A DNA stretch of 64,000 nt from Mycobacterium europaeum (GTDB taxonomy: Bacteria > Actinomycetota > Actinomycetes > Mycobacteriales > Mycobacteriaceae), in NCBI RefSeq assembly GCF_002102155.1, contig NZ_LQOU01000026.1, positions 1 to 64,000 on the forward strand. The letters run 5' to 3'. A program made the position numbers and the translations under genes. The notes beneath the pieces are model-generated. The model did no database searches, had not been told where the DNA came from, and saw only the letters and a list, made by a program, of their open reading frames with translations. This document shows positions 8,671-17,092 of this stretch, in pieces. How positions within the stretch are numbered: the stretch's first letter is position 1; the number at the start of each line of letters is the position of its first letter.

Positions 8671-9540
8671 TCAAAGCCGCGGGCGGGGCTGGCATTTCGG
8701 GCAGTAAAACGACGACCGGTTCATGAACTTCTCCCGGCGCATCACCGCGCCGCAGCGCCGGCAGTTCAGGCCTTCGCGGCCGTAGGCGTCCAGCGACCGG
8801 TCGAAGTAGCCCGATTCGCCGTTGACGTTGATGTAGAGCGAGTCGAACGACGTCCCGCCCTGCGCGAGCGCGTCGCGCATCACGTCGGCGGCGGCGTCCA
8901 GGATGGCGCCCAGCCGGCCGCGGCTCAGCGTCGCGGCGATCCGGGCGCCGTTGACCTTGGCCCGCCACAGCGCCTCGTCGGCGTAGATGTTGCCGATGCC
9001 CGAGACCACGGTCTGGTCGAGGAGCTGGCGCTTGATCTCGGAATGCTTGCGCCGCAAGACGTTCACCACGGCTTCGCGGTCGAAGAGCGGGTCCAGCGGG
9101 TCGCGCGCGAGGTGGGCGACGGGAGCAGGCACCACGCTGCCGTCCACGCCCACCAGATCCGCGAGCATCCAGCCGCCGAAGGTGCGCTGATCGGCGAAGC
9201 TCAGCACGGTCCCGTCGTCGAGCAGCGCGGAGATGCGCACGTGGTCGGCGCGCGGCACCTCCCCCAGCAGCATCTGTCCGCTCATCCCGAGGTGCACGAC
9301 CAGGGCCGTGTCCGATTCCGAGGGCGCGGGTTCGGTATCGAGCAGCAGCCACAGGTACTTGCCGCGCCGGTCGGTGCCGGTGATCCGGGCGCCGAGCAGC
9401 CGGGCGGTGAGGTCGCCGGGCCCGGCCTCGTGCCGGCGCACCGCGCGCGGGTGGTGCACCCGCACGGCCGTGATCGTCTTGCCCACGACGCGGGCCTGCA
9501 AGCCGCGGCGGACCACCTCGACTTCGGGTAGTTCGGGCAT
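8671..9540 (-). CDS. mutM: Formamidopyrimidine-DNA glycosylase (MutM)
   Basis: A 289-residue Fpg/MutM, the bifunctional glycosylase/AP lyase that removes 8-oxoguanine. After Met removal the chain starts PELPEVE, giving the catalytic Pro2 and Glu3. The helix-two-turn-helix region contains [19 protein letters not shown]-terminal zinc finger has the pairs CRRC and CPKC. It lies 12 bp downstream of rnc, as in M. tuberculosis (Rv2924c after Rv2925c). Downstream in M. tuberculosis comes the OsmC gene directly; here the feo operon and PIG-L gene intervene. Confidence 0.97.
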   Translation of the reverse strand: MPELPEVEVVRRGLQARVVGKTITAVRVHHPRAVRRHEAGPGDLTARLLGARITGTDRRGKYLWLLLDTEPAPSESDTALVVHLGMSGQMLLGEVPRADHVRISALLDDGTVLSFADQRTFGGWMLADLVGVDGSVVPAPVAHLARDPLDPLFDREAVVNVLRRKHSEIKRQLLDQTVVSGIGNIYADEALWRAKVNGARIAATLSRGRLGAILDAAADVMRDALAQGGTSFDSLYINVNGESGYFDRSLDAYGREGLNCRRCGAVMRREKFMNRSSFYCPKCQPRPRL

Positions 9541-9552
9541 CTATTCGCGCAT

Positions 9553-10266
9553 CTAGGCCGGCGTTTTCCCCGCCGTGTCGAGCGCTTCCAGCGTCTTCCA
9601 GGTCGCCGCCGCGGCCTTCTGCTCGGCTTCCTTCTTGGATCGGCCCACCCCGGACCCGTATTCGGTGTCCATCACGACGACGACGGCGGTGAACTCCTTG
9701 TCGTGGTCGGGGCCGGTGGAGGTGACGACGTAGGAGGGCGCGCCCATGCCCCGGGCCGCGGTCAGCTCCTGCAGGCTGGTCTTCCAGTCGAGCCCGGCGC
9801 CCAGCGTGGGCGCGGCGTCGAGCAACGGGCCGAACAACCGCAGGATCACCTCGCGGGCGGTGTCGATCCCGTGCTGCAGGTAGATGGCGCCCAGCAGCGA
9901 TTCCATGCCGTCGGCCAGAATGCTCGACTTGTCGGCGCCGCCGGTGTTGGCCTCCCCGCGCCCGAGAAACAGGTGCGCGCCCAGGCCGTCCGAGCACAGC
10001 TTGCGCGCGACGTCGGCCAGCGCCTGGGTGTTGACGACGCTGGCCCGTAGCTTGGCCAGGTCCCCTTCCGAGCGGTCGGGGTGCCGGTGGTAGAGCTCGT
10101 CGGTGATGGTCAGGCCCAGCACGGCGTCGCCGAGGAATTCCAGGCGTTCGTTGGTCGGCAGCCCGCCGTGCTCGTAGGCGTAGCTGCGGTGCGTCAAGGC
10201 CAGCGAGAGCAGCTCCTCGGGCAGCTCGACGCCCAGCGCGTCGAGCAGGTCCTGTCGCGACGTCAC
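9553..10266 (-). CDS. rnc: Ribonuclease III
   Basis: A 237-residue RNase III that cleaves double-stranded RNA in rRNA maturation and RNA decay. The catalytic signature ERLEFLGDA is at residues 40-48, followed by an acidic second metal-binding region (DGMESLLGAIY). A double-stranded RNA-binding domain occupies about 160-230 and ends KKEAEQKAAAATWKTL. GTG at 10266 is chosen: it gives VTSRQDLLDALG and overlaps the stop of the DUF177 gene as GTGA. A longer open frame upstream runs through the DUF177 gene in another frame and is rejected. rpmF is not present between the two genes. Confidence 0.96.
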   Translation of the reverse strand: MTSRQDLLDALGVELPEELLSLALTHRSYAYEHGGLPTNERLEFLGDAVLGLTITDELYHRHPDRSEGDLAKLRASVVNTQALADVARKLCSDGLGAHLFLGRGEANTGGADKSSILADGMESLLGAIYLQHGIDTAREVILRLFGPLLDAAPTLGAGLDWKTSLQELTAARGMGAPSYVVTSTGPDHDKEFTAVVVVMDTEYGSGVGRSKKEAEQKAAAATWKTLEALDTAGKTPA

Positions 10267-10847
10267 TGCTCGTCCCGCGGCGCGTCGGGTTCGGGGAACA
10301 TCCCGGTAAGTTTCGCCCAGCGCGGGTCGATGCGGTCGTGGTGGTGCCCGGGCTCGGCGGCGAGGGAAACGCCGCATTCGGGGCACAGCCCCGGGCAGTC
10401 GGGGGTGCACACGGGCGAGAACGGCAGCTCGAGTACCACCGCGTCGACGATCGACTGCTCGAGGTCGAACGCGTCGTCGACGATGTGCCCGACCTCGTCT
10501 TCCTCGGTGGTCGCCTCCGTCGTGCTGTCGGGGTAGGCGAACAGTTCGGTCAGCTGGACCCGCACGTGACCGTGGACGGGGGTCAGGCAGCGTGAGCATT
10601 CGCCGACGCTGGGCGCGTCAACGGTGCCCGTCACCAGTACGCCCTCGGAGACCGACTGAACTTGCAGGTCCAGCTCCAACGGGGCGCCGGCCTCGATCGC
10701 GATCATGTCCAGCCCGATGCGCGAGGGGCTGGGTACGGTCTTCCGCAGGGTCACCATCGCGCCGGGGCGACGCCCGAGCCGGGTGATGTCGATCGTCAAC
10801 GGCGAGCTCAGGCGGCGCTGGGAGGTGCTGCTGTGCTGCCGCGTCAT
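10263..10847 (-). CDS. DUF177 (YceD) family protein
   Basis: A 194-residue DUF177/YceD protein, orthologous by position to M. tuberculosis Rv2926c. YceD proteins are linked to 23S rRNA accumulation and ribosome biogenesis in other bacteria. Visible marks are an early cysteine pair (GECSRCLTP), an acidic middle and a C-terminal zinc-ribbon-like CTPDCPGLCPECG. The ATG at 10847 (MTRQHSSTSQRRL) is the first start giving the conserved core; an in-frame extension to 11036 overlaps sepIVA and is rejected. It lies 59 bp after sepIVA and is coupled to rnc by a 4-bp overlap. Confidence 0.9.
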   Translation of the reverse strand: MTRQHSSTSQRRLSSPLTIDITRLGRRPGAMVTLRKTVPSPSRIGLDMIAIEAGAPLELDLQVQSVSEGVLVTGTVDAPSVGECSRCLTPVHGHVRVQLTELFAYPDSTTEATTEEDEVGHIVDDAFDLEQSIVDAVVLELPFSPVCTPDCPGLCPECGVSLAAEPGHHHDRIDPRWAKLTGMFPEPDAPRDEQ

Positions 10848-10906
10848 AGGACAAATCCTACGGCGCGAACCGCACAATTCCAGGGCGCGGCCGCCCCGCT
10901 GCCGCG

Positions 10907-11650
10907 TTAGCGCACCGCGTAGTCGTGCGTGCCGGCCGCCGTCCGGAGCTGATGACGACCGCGGCCCACCGAGCGCAGCGTGCCGTTGAGGAATTCCTCG
11001 AACTCGGCCAGCTTGTTGTCGACGTAGATGTCGCATTCGCCGCGCAGCCGGTCGGCCTCGGCGTGCGCCGAGTCGATCAGGCGGGTGGCCTCGGCGTTCG
11101 CCGCCTCGACCACGCTGTTCTGCGAGACCAGGCGCTGCTGTTCCTTGATGCCCTCTTGCACGGCCTTCTCGTAGGAGATGTTGCCGTTCTCGAGCAGCCG
11201 GTCGGCCTCGGCCTGGGCGCGGCCGACGCTGGCCTCGTACTCCCGCTTCGCTGCCGTGGCGATGCGCATCGCCTCCTCGCGCGCCTCGCCGACCATCCGC
11301 TCGCTGTGCTGGCGCGCCTCGCTCACCATGCGGTCGGCCTGCGCTTTTGCGTCGGACAACAGCCGATCCGCCTCCGCGCGGGCGTGGTTGAGCATCGACT
11401 CCGACTCGGTGGTCGCCGAGGAGACCATGGAGTCGGCGTGCGATTTCGCGTCCTGCAGCATCGAGTCACGCGCGTCGAGCACGTCCTGGGCGTCGTCCAA
11501 CTCGCCGGGGATCGCATCCTTGATGTCGTCGATCAGTTCCAGCACGTCACCTCGTGGCACCACGCAGCCGGCCGTCATCGGAACGCCGCGTGCTTCTTCA
11601 ACGATGGCGCTCAACTCGTCGAGCGCTTCAAAGACTCGGTACACGGCCAT
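10907..11650 (-). CDS. sepIVA: Septum-associated coiled-coil protein SepIVA (DivIVA-like)
   Basis: A 247-residue DivIVA-like protein matching M. tuberculosis Rv2927c, known in mycobacteria as SepIVA, a division and polar-growth factor. The N-terminus MAVYRVFEALDELSAIVEEARGV is followed by a long Ala/Glu/Arg coiled coil with recurring ADRM/ADRLL heptads (about residues 60-200). No membrane segment is seen, as expected for a cytoplasmic filament-forming protein. It leads the minus-strand sepIVA-DUF177-rnc-fpg run. In M. tuberculosis its upstream neighbour is the PDIM/PGL lipid locus; here it is a metal-type permease gene. Confidence 0.93.
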   Translation of the reverse strand: MAVYRVFEALDELSAIVEEARGVPMTAGCVVPRGDVLELIDDIKDAIPGELDDAQDVLDARDSMLQDAKSHADSMVSSATTESESMLNHARAEADRLLSDAKAQADRMVSEARQHSERMVGEAREEAMRIATAAKREYEASVGRAQAEADRLLENGNISYEKAVQEGIKEQQRLVSQNSVVEAANAEATRLIDSAHAEADRLRGECDIYVDNKLAEFEEFLNGTLRSVGRGRHQLRTAAGTHDYAVR

Positions 11651-11771
11651 ATCCTCCTGGCTTCTGCAAACGTGTTGTTACCAGTGTGCCTGGTGTTGCC
11701 TCTGTGACAGCGGTGGCAAGGCCGGTGTGTCGGACATTCACTGGTTGCGCCTGTTGCGGCCATTCTAGGGA

Positions 11772-11793
11772 CCAGGGCGGCTCTCCGCCCTGG
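11772..11793. promoter_or_regulatory. Perfect hairpin in the divergent sepIVA/permease gap
   Basis: CCAGGGCGG (11772-11780) pairs perfectly with CCGCCCTGG (11785-11793) around a CTCT loop. It lies between two divergent genes, about 120 bp ahead of sepIVA and just upstream of the permease promoter. It could be a transcription insulator, an operator or a scar of the missing lipid locus. No U-tract follows on either strand. Confidence 0.4.
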
Positions 11794-11812
11794 CCAGGAC
11801 ACTTTGCCACGG

Positions 11813-11841
11813 TTGACGTATACCCCTATGGGGTATATGTT
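11813..11841 (+). promoter_or_regulatory. Promoter with embedded CsoR/RicR-type copper operator
   Basis: A -35-like TTGACG (11813-11818) and a -10-like TATGTT (11836-11841) are 17 bp apart. Between and across them lies a perfect palindrome, TATACCCC-TAT-GGGGTATA (11819-11837). This C4-spacer-G4 layout with flanking TATA is the CsoR/RicR family operator. The M. tuberculosis ortholog of the downstream gene, Rv2963, belongs to the copper-responsive RicR regulon, which supports the reading. No csoR/ricR gene is in the window. Confidence 0.75.
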
Positions 11842-11874
11842 GGGTCGAAGCCAACCGAAGGGGGTCGAGCACTC

Positions 11875-13035
11875 GTGCTAGCGGCGGTCGGACACGCGTT
11901 GACGGTGGCGGGGTTGATGACATGGGAAATCCTGTGGGCGCTGGTCCTGGGATTTGCGTTGTCGGCGGTGGTGCAGGCGGTGGTGCGGCGTTCGACCATC
12001 GTGGCGCTGCTCGGCGACGACCGGCCACGCACCCTGGCGCTGGCCGCCGGACTCGGTGCGGCATCGTCGTCGTGTTCGTACGCCGCCGTGGCGTTGGCCC
12101 GGTCGCTGTTCCGCAAGGGCGCCAGCTTCATCGCCGCCATGGCATTCGAGATCGGTTCCACCAACCTGGTGGTGGAACTGGGCATCATCCTGGCCCTGCT
12201 GATGGGTTGGCAGTTCACCGCCGCGGAGTTCGTCGGCGGCCCGCTGATGATCGTGGTGCTCGCCGTCTTGTTCCGGTTGTTCGTGCGCTCGCGGCTCATC
12301 GACGCGGCCCGCGAGCAGGCGGACCGCGGGATCGCCGGCTCGATGGAAGGCCATGCCGCCATGGACATGTCCATCAAAAAGCAGGGCTCGTTCGCCCGGC
12401 GGCTGCTTTCCCCCGAGGGCTTCACCTCCGTGGCCCACGTGTTCGCGATGGAGTGGTTGGCCATCCTGCGCGACCTCGTGCTGGGCTTGCTGATCGCGGG
12501 GGCCATCGCGGCCTGGGTGCCCGAAACATTCTGGCAGGCTTTCTTTTTGGCCGATCACCCCGGCTGGTCGGCGATCTGGGGGCCCCTGGTGGGACCGATC
12601 GTCGCCATCGTGTCGTTCGTCTGCTCGATCGGCAATGTTCCGCTGGCGGCGGTGCTGTGGAACGGGGGCATCAGTTTCGGCGGGGTCATCGCGTTCATCT
12701 ACGCCGACCTGCTGATCCTGCCGATCCTGAACATCTACCGCAAGTACTACGGCACCAAGATGATGCTGACGCTGCTGGGCACCTTCTACGCTGCCATGGT
12801 GACCGCGGGATATCTGGTCGAATTGATCTTCGGCGCAACGAGTCTCATCCCCAAGCAGCGCAATGCCACGGTCATGGAAGCGGCGATTTCGTGGAACTAC
12901 ACGACCTGGCTCAACATCGCCTTCCTCGTCGTCGCCGCCGTCTTGGTCGCGCGGTTCGTCGCGACGGGCGGAATTCCGATGGCGCGGATGATGGGCGGCT
13001 CCCCCGACGGGGGGCACGAGCACGCATGCCACTAG
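11875..13035 (+). CDS. DUF318/ArsP-type permease (Rv2963-like), probably copper-induced
   Basis: A 386-residue integral membrane protein of the permease (DUF318/ArsP) family, like M. tuberculosis Rv2963. Many hydrophobic spans are visible (about eight to ten). The family cysteine motif appears as GAASSSCSYAAVALARSL, and a second half repeats VSFVCSIGNVPLAAVLW. The middle loop is polar with Met/His residues (GHAAMDMS) and the tail is GHEHACH, both plausible metal ligands. GTG at 11875 is chosen because AAGGGGG lies 11 bp upstream; ATG at 11917 is an alternative. The promoter carries a copper-type operator. The transported substrate is not established; metal or metal-adduct efflux is the best guess. 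Confidence 0.8.
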   Translation: MLAAVGHALTVAGLMTWEILWALVLGFALSAVVQAVVRRSTIVALLGDDRPRTLALAAGLGAASSSCSYAAVALARSLFRKGASFIAAMAFEIGSTNLVVELGIILALLMGWQFTAAEFVGGPLMIVVLAVLFRLFVRSRLIDAAREQADRGIAGSMEGHAAMDMSIKKQGSFARRLLSPEGFTSVAHVFAMEWLAILRDLVLGLLIAGAIAAWVPETFWQAFFLADHPGWSAIWGPLVGPIVAIVSFVCSIGNVPLAAVLWNGGISFGGVIAFIYADLLILPILNIYRKYYGTKMMLTLLGTFYAAMVTAGYLVELIFGATSLIPKQRNATVMEAAISWNYTTWLNIAFLVVAAVLVARFVATGGIPMARMMGGSPDGGHEHACH

Positions 13036-13118
13036 CGCGGGTGAAATCTTTTGCGCGAGTGTGCATCTATGGCGGTCTGGGGCCGGTTTTTGTCGGTGGG
13101 GCTGGCTAGCTTGGGGTC

Positions 13119-14513
13119 ATGAGTCCAAGTGGTGATGCCGAGGCCGTCGCGGTGTTCGACGCGCTGGATGCCGACTTGGACCGAGCCTGCGCGTTGTCGT
13201 TCGACGCGTCGAACACCCAACAATGCTTGGAGTGGTTGGAACGCTGCGAGCGGGTGCGCCGCCGCATCGCCGCCATCGAGCATCCGCTGATCAACCACCT
13301 TTCCCGCCAAGCCACGCCAGAAGAGCTCGGCGGCACGCTGTCCCACGCGATCGCCGAGGCCACGCTGATCAGCCGCGCCGAAGCCTCCCGGCGGGTTAGA
13401 GAAGCGGCGGATTTGGGCCCGCGGCACGGATTGACCGGCGAACCGTTGACGCCGCTCCTGCCGGCCACCGCCGCCGCCCAACGCGCCGGGACACTGGGCA
13501 CCGGCCAGGTCGCCGTGATCCGCCGGTTCTTTCACCACCTACCCGGCTGGGTCGATGCCGCCACCCGCGAGACCGTCGAGGCCGACCTGGCCGCCCACGG
13601 AACGCACTACCGTCCCGAACAACTGGCCGCACTCGCCGACCACGTCGCCGACTGCCTCAACCCCGACGGCACCTACACCGACGACGACCGCGCCCGCCGG
13701 CGCGGCCTCACACTGGGCAAGCAAGGCCCCGACGGCATCTCCGAGCTGCGCGGCCTGCTCACCCCCGAAGCCCGCGCCACCATGGAGGCGGTGCTGGCCA
13801 AACTCGCCGCCCCCGGCATGTGCAACCCCCTCGACGACACCCCCTGTGTGGACGGCGCCCCCAGCCAAGACGCCATCGACCACGACGCCCGCACCACCGC
13901 CCAACGCCAGCACGACGGCCTGCTCGCCGGCCTACGCGGATTACTGGCCTCCGGAGACCTGGGCCAACACAACGGCTTACCCGTCTCCATCATCATCACC
14001 ACCACCTTGGCTGAGCTGCAGACCGCCGCCGGCACCGGCCGCACGGGTGGCGCCACCCGGCTCCCCATCAGCGACGTGATCCGGCTGGCCCGCCACGCGC
14101 ACCACTACTCCCCCGCAAGCGGGAGGTACCCCCAGGCGGTCTTCGACAACGCCACACCGCTAGCCCTGTATCACACCAAACGCCTGGCCACCCGCGGCCA
14201 ACGAATCATGCTCTACGCCAAGGACCGCGGCTGCACCGCACCGGGCTGCACCGTGCCCGGCTACCTCGCCGAAGTCCACCACGTCACCGACTGGACCCAA
14301 TGCCGACGCACCGACATCGACAACCTCACCTTCGCCTGCGGACCCCACCACCGCATGCTCAACCCCCACGGCTAGACCACCCGCAAAAACACCAAAGGCG
14401 ACACCGAATGGATCCCCCCACCCCACCAAGACAACGGCCAACCCCGCACCAACACCTACCACCACCCCGAGAAACTCCTCCACCACGACGACGATGACGA
14501 CGACAAACCGTAG
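13119..14513 (+). pseudogene. 13E12-type DUF222/HNH protein interrupted by an in-frame amber codon
   Basis: The open frame 13119-14375 encodes 418 residues of a DUF222/HNH protein of the mycobacterial 13E12 repeat family: an all-helical DUF222 region, then an HNH zinc motif with [14 protein letters not shown] and a terminal CGPHHRMLN. It stops at TAG (14373-14375), yet the same frame continues for 45 codons (ending WIPPPH..., YHHPEKLL, a poly-Asp tail) to TAG at 14511. In the intact paralog at 29707 the homologous codon is Trp (EKGWTTRT). So TGG has become TAG, removing the conserved tail. The HNH core survives, so activity cannot be excluded. It occupies the place of purU in M. tuberculosis. 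Confidence 0.8.
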
Positions 14514-14541
14514 TCGCTGGAACGTGTTGCGGTGCTGGGCT

Positions 14542-15024
14542 TTACGACCGACCGGCGAGCTTCTCGCGCAGCCGGCGGTTGACGGGTTCGGGCAGTAGCT
14601 GCGACACGTCGCCACCGAACGTCGCGACCTCTTTGGCCAACGACGACGACACGAACGAGTACCGCGGTGTCGTCGCGACGAAAAACGTGTCGACACCGGC
14701 GATGTGCTTGTTCATCTGCGCCATCTGCAGCTCGTACTCGAAGTCGGTGCCGGTGCGCAGCCCCTTCACGATGGCGGTCATCCCCTGCGACCTGACGAAG
14801 TCCACCACCAGACCCTGCCCGGCCTGAACGCGCAGGTTCGGCAGGTGTGTCGTCGACTCGGTAATCATCGCGATCCGCTCGTCGAGATCGAACATGCCCT
14901 CCTTGGCGGGGTTGGTCAGGATCGCCACCACAACCTCGTCGAACTGGGCCGACGCCCGCTCGAAGACGTCGATGTGGCCCAACGTCACTGGATCAAACGA
15001 CCCGGGGCATACCGCGCCACTCAT
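14542..15024 (-). CDS. coaD: Phosphopantetheine adenylyltransferase
   Basis: A 160-residue CoaD (PPAT), which transfers AMP from ATP to 4'-phosphopantetheine in the penultimate step of CoA synthesis. The nucleotidyltransferase motif is [13 protein letters not shown] with His17 of the T/HxGH signature, and the C-terminal nucleotide loop reads [12 protein letters not shown]. Length is standard. It corresponds to Rv2965c and follows rsmD by 24 bp on the same strand, the common rsmD-coaD pair. It is convergent with the disrupted 13E12 gene, with only 28 bp between their original ends. Confidence 0.97.
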   Translation of the reverse strand: MSGAVCPGSFDPVTLGHIDVFERASAQFDEVVVAILTNPAKEGMFDLDERIAMITESTTHLPNLRVQAGQGLVVDFVRSQGMTAIVKGLRTGTDFEYELQMAQMNKHIAGVDTFFVATTPRYSFVSSSLAKEVATFGGDVSQLLPEPVNRRLREKLAGRS

Positions 15025-15048
15025 GACGCAAGACGCTACACGCCCGCC

Positions 15049-15603
15049 TCAGAGTCGTTCGGCCATCTCCAGCCGGGTGTCGCCGTACACGCGCGGCGGC
15101 CATACCGACCAGCCGGCCGGCCAGGTCAACGGCGCACCGGTCGCCGCCCGCTCCACCACGACCACGGTCCCGGCGTCCGCCCAACCGTGTGTGACCAGGG
15201 CGGCGAGCATGCCTTCGACCTCGGCGGCCTCGACGTCGTAGGGCGGGTCGGCCAGGACGAGGTCGACCGGCCTCGCCGCGCCGCCGGCCAATACGGTTGC
15301 GACCGCGCCACGGCGCACTGCCGCACCGTTCAAACCCAGGGCGTCGATGTTGCGGGCGATCACCGAGGCGCTGCGCTGATCCGATTCGACGAACAACGCC
15401 GAGGCGGCCCCGCGTGAGAGCGCCTCCAATCCCAGTGCGCCCGAACCGGCGTAGAGGTCCAGCACCGCGGCGCCGGTCAGGTCATGCCGCGCGGTCAGGA
15501 TGTTGAACAGCGACTCGCGCACTCGATCGGTGGTGGGTCTGGTCCCCCGCGGCGGGACGGCGATCCGCCGGCCACCCGCCGCGCCGCCGATGATCCGGGT
15601 CAC
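15049..15603 (-). CDS. rsmD: 16S rRNA (guanine(966)-N(2))-methyltransferase RsmD
   Basis: A 184-residue RsmD that methylates G966 of 16S rRNA with SAM. The N-terminus [18 protein letters not shown] is typical. The SAM motif is [20 protein letters not shown] and the catalytic motif is LADPPYD. Ordering in this minus-strand run is DsbA-like, VKOR, rsmD, coaD, with 10 bp between VKOR and rsmD and 24 bp to coaD. It corresponds to M. tuberculosis Rv2966c; the Rv2967c (pyruvate carboxylase) gene that separates it from VKOR in M. tuberculosis is not present here. Confidence 0.95.
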   Translation of the reverse strand: MTRIIGGAAGGRRIAVPPRGTRPTTDRVRESLFNILTARHDLTGAAVLDLYAGSGALGLEALSRGAASALFVESDQRSASVIARNIDALGLNGAAVRRGAVATVLAGGAARPVDLVLADPPYDVEAAEVEGMLAALVTHGWADAGTVVVVERAATGAPLTWPAGWSVWPPRVYGDTRLEMAERL

Positions 15604-15613
15604 GTGCCAACAC

Positions 15614-16249
15614 TTACAGCAGCGTCGACCAATAGTCCCAGAACCGCGCCATGATCAGCAGGAACACCGCGGTGAACCACAGCGCGGTGACCGACCAGCG
15701 CCATTCGTACAGCGCCCACGCCACACCGTGTCCGCGGCGTTGCAGCGCCGGACGGCACGCGATCGACGCGACGACCACCAGCAGGGTGATGGTGGCCGCC
15801 CAGACGACCATGCAGTACGGGCACAACGCGCCGATGCGGTACAGGCTCTGATAGATCAACCAGTGCACGAACGCCGCACCGATCAGCAGGCCGATCGCCA
15901 GCCCGGTCCAATACCATTGCGGCAACGCCAGTTTGGTCACCGCCAGCAGCCCGGTGACGACCACCACGGTGAACGCCACCAGACCGAGCAACGGGTTGGG
16001 GAATCCCAGCAGCGACGCCTGCGGGGTGACCATCACCGAACCGCACGACAGGATCGGGTTGAAATTGCACGACGGCACGTACGCCGGGTTGAGCAGAAGA
16101 TCGATCTTCTCCACTGTCAGCGCCGCGGAGGCGGCCAGGCCGATCACGCCGGCGATCAGCACCCACCACGCGCTGGGCGCCGGGGCGGGCGCTTCGGAAC
16201 GCGATTGCGGTGTCAGGTCATCGGTTTGGGCTGACACCGGGGTGGTCAT
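15614..16249 (-). CDS. Vitamin K epoxide reductase family membrane protein (disulfide-bond regenerating, VKOR)
   Basis: A 211-residue VKOR homolog, corresponding to Rv2968c. In mycobacteria VKOR replaces DsbB, reoxidising the periplasmic thiol oxidase and passing electrons to menaquinone. The loop pair is Cys61 and Cys69 (CNFNPILSC), and the active-site pair is Cys143 and Cys146 ([10 protein letters not shown]). Four to five hydrophobic spans are visible. Its ATG overlaps the stop of the DsbA-like gene as ATGA, so the redox partners are translationally coupled. rsmD follows after 10 bp. Confidence 0.94.
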   Translation of the reverse strand: MTTPVSAQTDDLTPQSRSEAPAPAPSAWWVLIAGVIGLAASAALTVEKIDLLLNPAYVPSCNFNPILSCGSVMVTPQASLLGFPNPLLGLVAFTVVVVTGLLAVTKLALPQWYWTGLAIGLLIGAAFVHWLIYQSLYRIGALCPYCMVVWAATITLLVVVASIACRPALQRRGHGVAWALYEWRWSVTALWFTAVFLLIMARFWDYWSTLL

Positions 16250-17010
16250 GCGGCCGCAGGGGCCACGGCGCCGTCGATGCCCGGCACGTCGCCGACGATG
16301 CTCTTGATCTTGGCCACCAGGGCGTCGGGTGTGGACGGATCGTAGTCGTCGCCGTTGATCTTGATGGTCGGCGTCGCGTTGATCTTCGCGGCCGACGCCT
16401 CGGCGGTGACCTTGGCGATGTACTTGCCGCTGTTGATGCAGTCGGGCACCTTGCCGACGACACCGGACTCCCGGGCGATCTCGATCAAGCGGGCGTTGTC
16501 CGGAAAGCTACTCCCGCGCTCGCTGGGCTGCAGGTCGGTGGTGAACAGCGCGGTGTGGAACCGGCGGAACGCGTCGAGGGACTCGTCGGCCACGCACAGG
16601 GCCGCGGCGCCCGCCCGCGACGAGTAGTTCTGGTTCCTGGCGTTGTCGAGGATCGACACCATCGAGTAATCCGCCGCGATGGCGCCGACGTCGATCAGCC
16701 TGGACACCGTCGGACCGAAGGTGCGCTCGAAGTTGCCGCACGCCGGGCACAGGAAGTCCTCGTAGAACGTGACCACGGCCTTGGGGTTGCTGGTACCGGG
16801 CTGGGTGACCAGTTTGCTCGACGTCACGCGCACCGTGTCGCCCGCGCCGATCGCAGCCGTCTTCTTGTGGTGCGTGACCACGATGTAGGAGACGACGGCG
16901 ACCAGGAAGATGACGACGAGGGCGGTCCCACCGATCTGGATGAGCCGGCCGGATTTGCCGTCGGCGGCCTTCATGTCAAAGCGCGGGGGGCGTTTGGGTT
17001 TGTCGGCCAC
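16246..17010 (-). CDS. Membrane-anchored DsbA-like thiol:disulfide oxidoreductase
   Basis: A 254-residue protein, corresponding to Rv2969c. It has one N-terminal anchor (about residues 26-46, IGGTALVVIFLVAVVSYIVV) after a basic cytoplasmic segment, then a thioredoxin-fold domain with the CPAC active site (Cys88 and Cys91 in EDFLCPACGNF). The cis-Pro loop is NATPTIKING near the C-terminus. An additional Cys pair (ALCVADE, DCINSG) could be the structural disulfide of the family. It introduces disulfides into exported proteins and is reoxidised by the VKOR encoded by the next, overlapping gene. Confidence 0.93.
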   Translation of the reverse strand: MADKPKRPPRFDMKAADGKSGRLIQIGGTALVVIFLVAVVSYIVVTHHKKTAAIGAGDTVRVTSSKLVTQPGTSNPKAVVTFYEDFLCPACGNFERTFGPTVSRLIDVGAIAADYSMVSILDNARNQNYSSRAGAAALCVADESLDAFRRFHTALFTTDLQPSERGSSFPDNARLIEIARESGVVGKVPDCINSGKYIAKVTAEASAAKINATPTIKINGDDYDPSTPDALVAKIKSIVGDVPGIDGAVAPAAA

Positions 17011-17092
17011 AGTCTGCGTGATTCCTTCGGTGCTCGGGTGGTCATTCGTCGGTTAAGCGCCTCTAGGTTACCGGCGCCGACCGCGCGACAGG

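Noticed and set aside
11554..11874. N-terminal extension of the permease frame
   Set aside because: It would start inside sepIVA and run through the promoter and operator; the Shine-Dalgarno and family start point to GTG at 11875.
13119..14513. 13E12 genes as a prophage or IS element
   Set aside because: No transposase, integrase, terminal inverted repeats or target duplications are visible around either copy.
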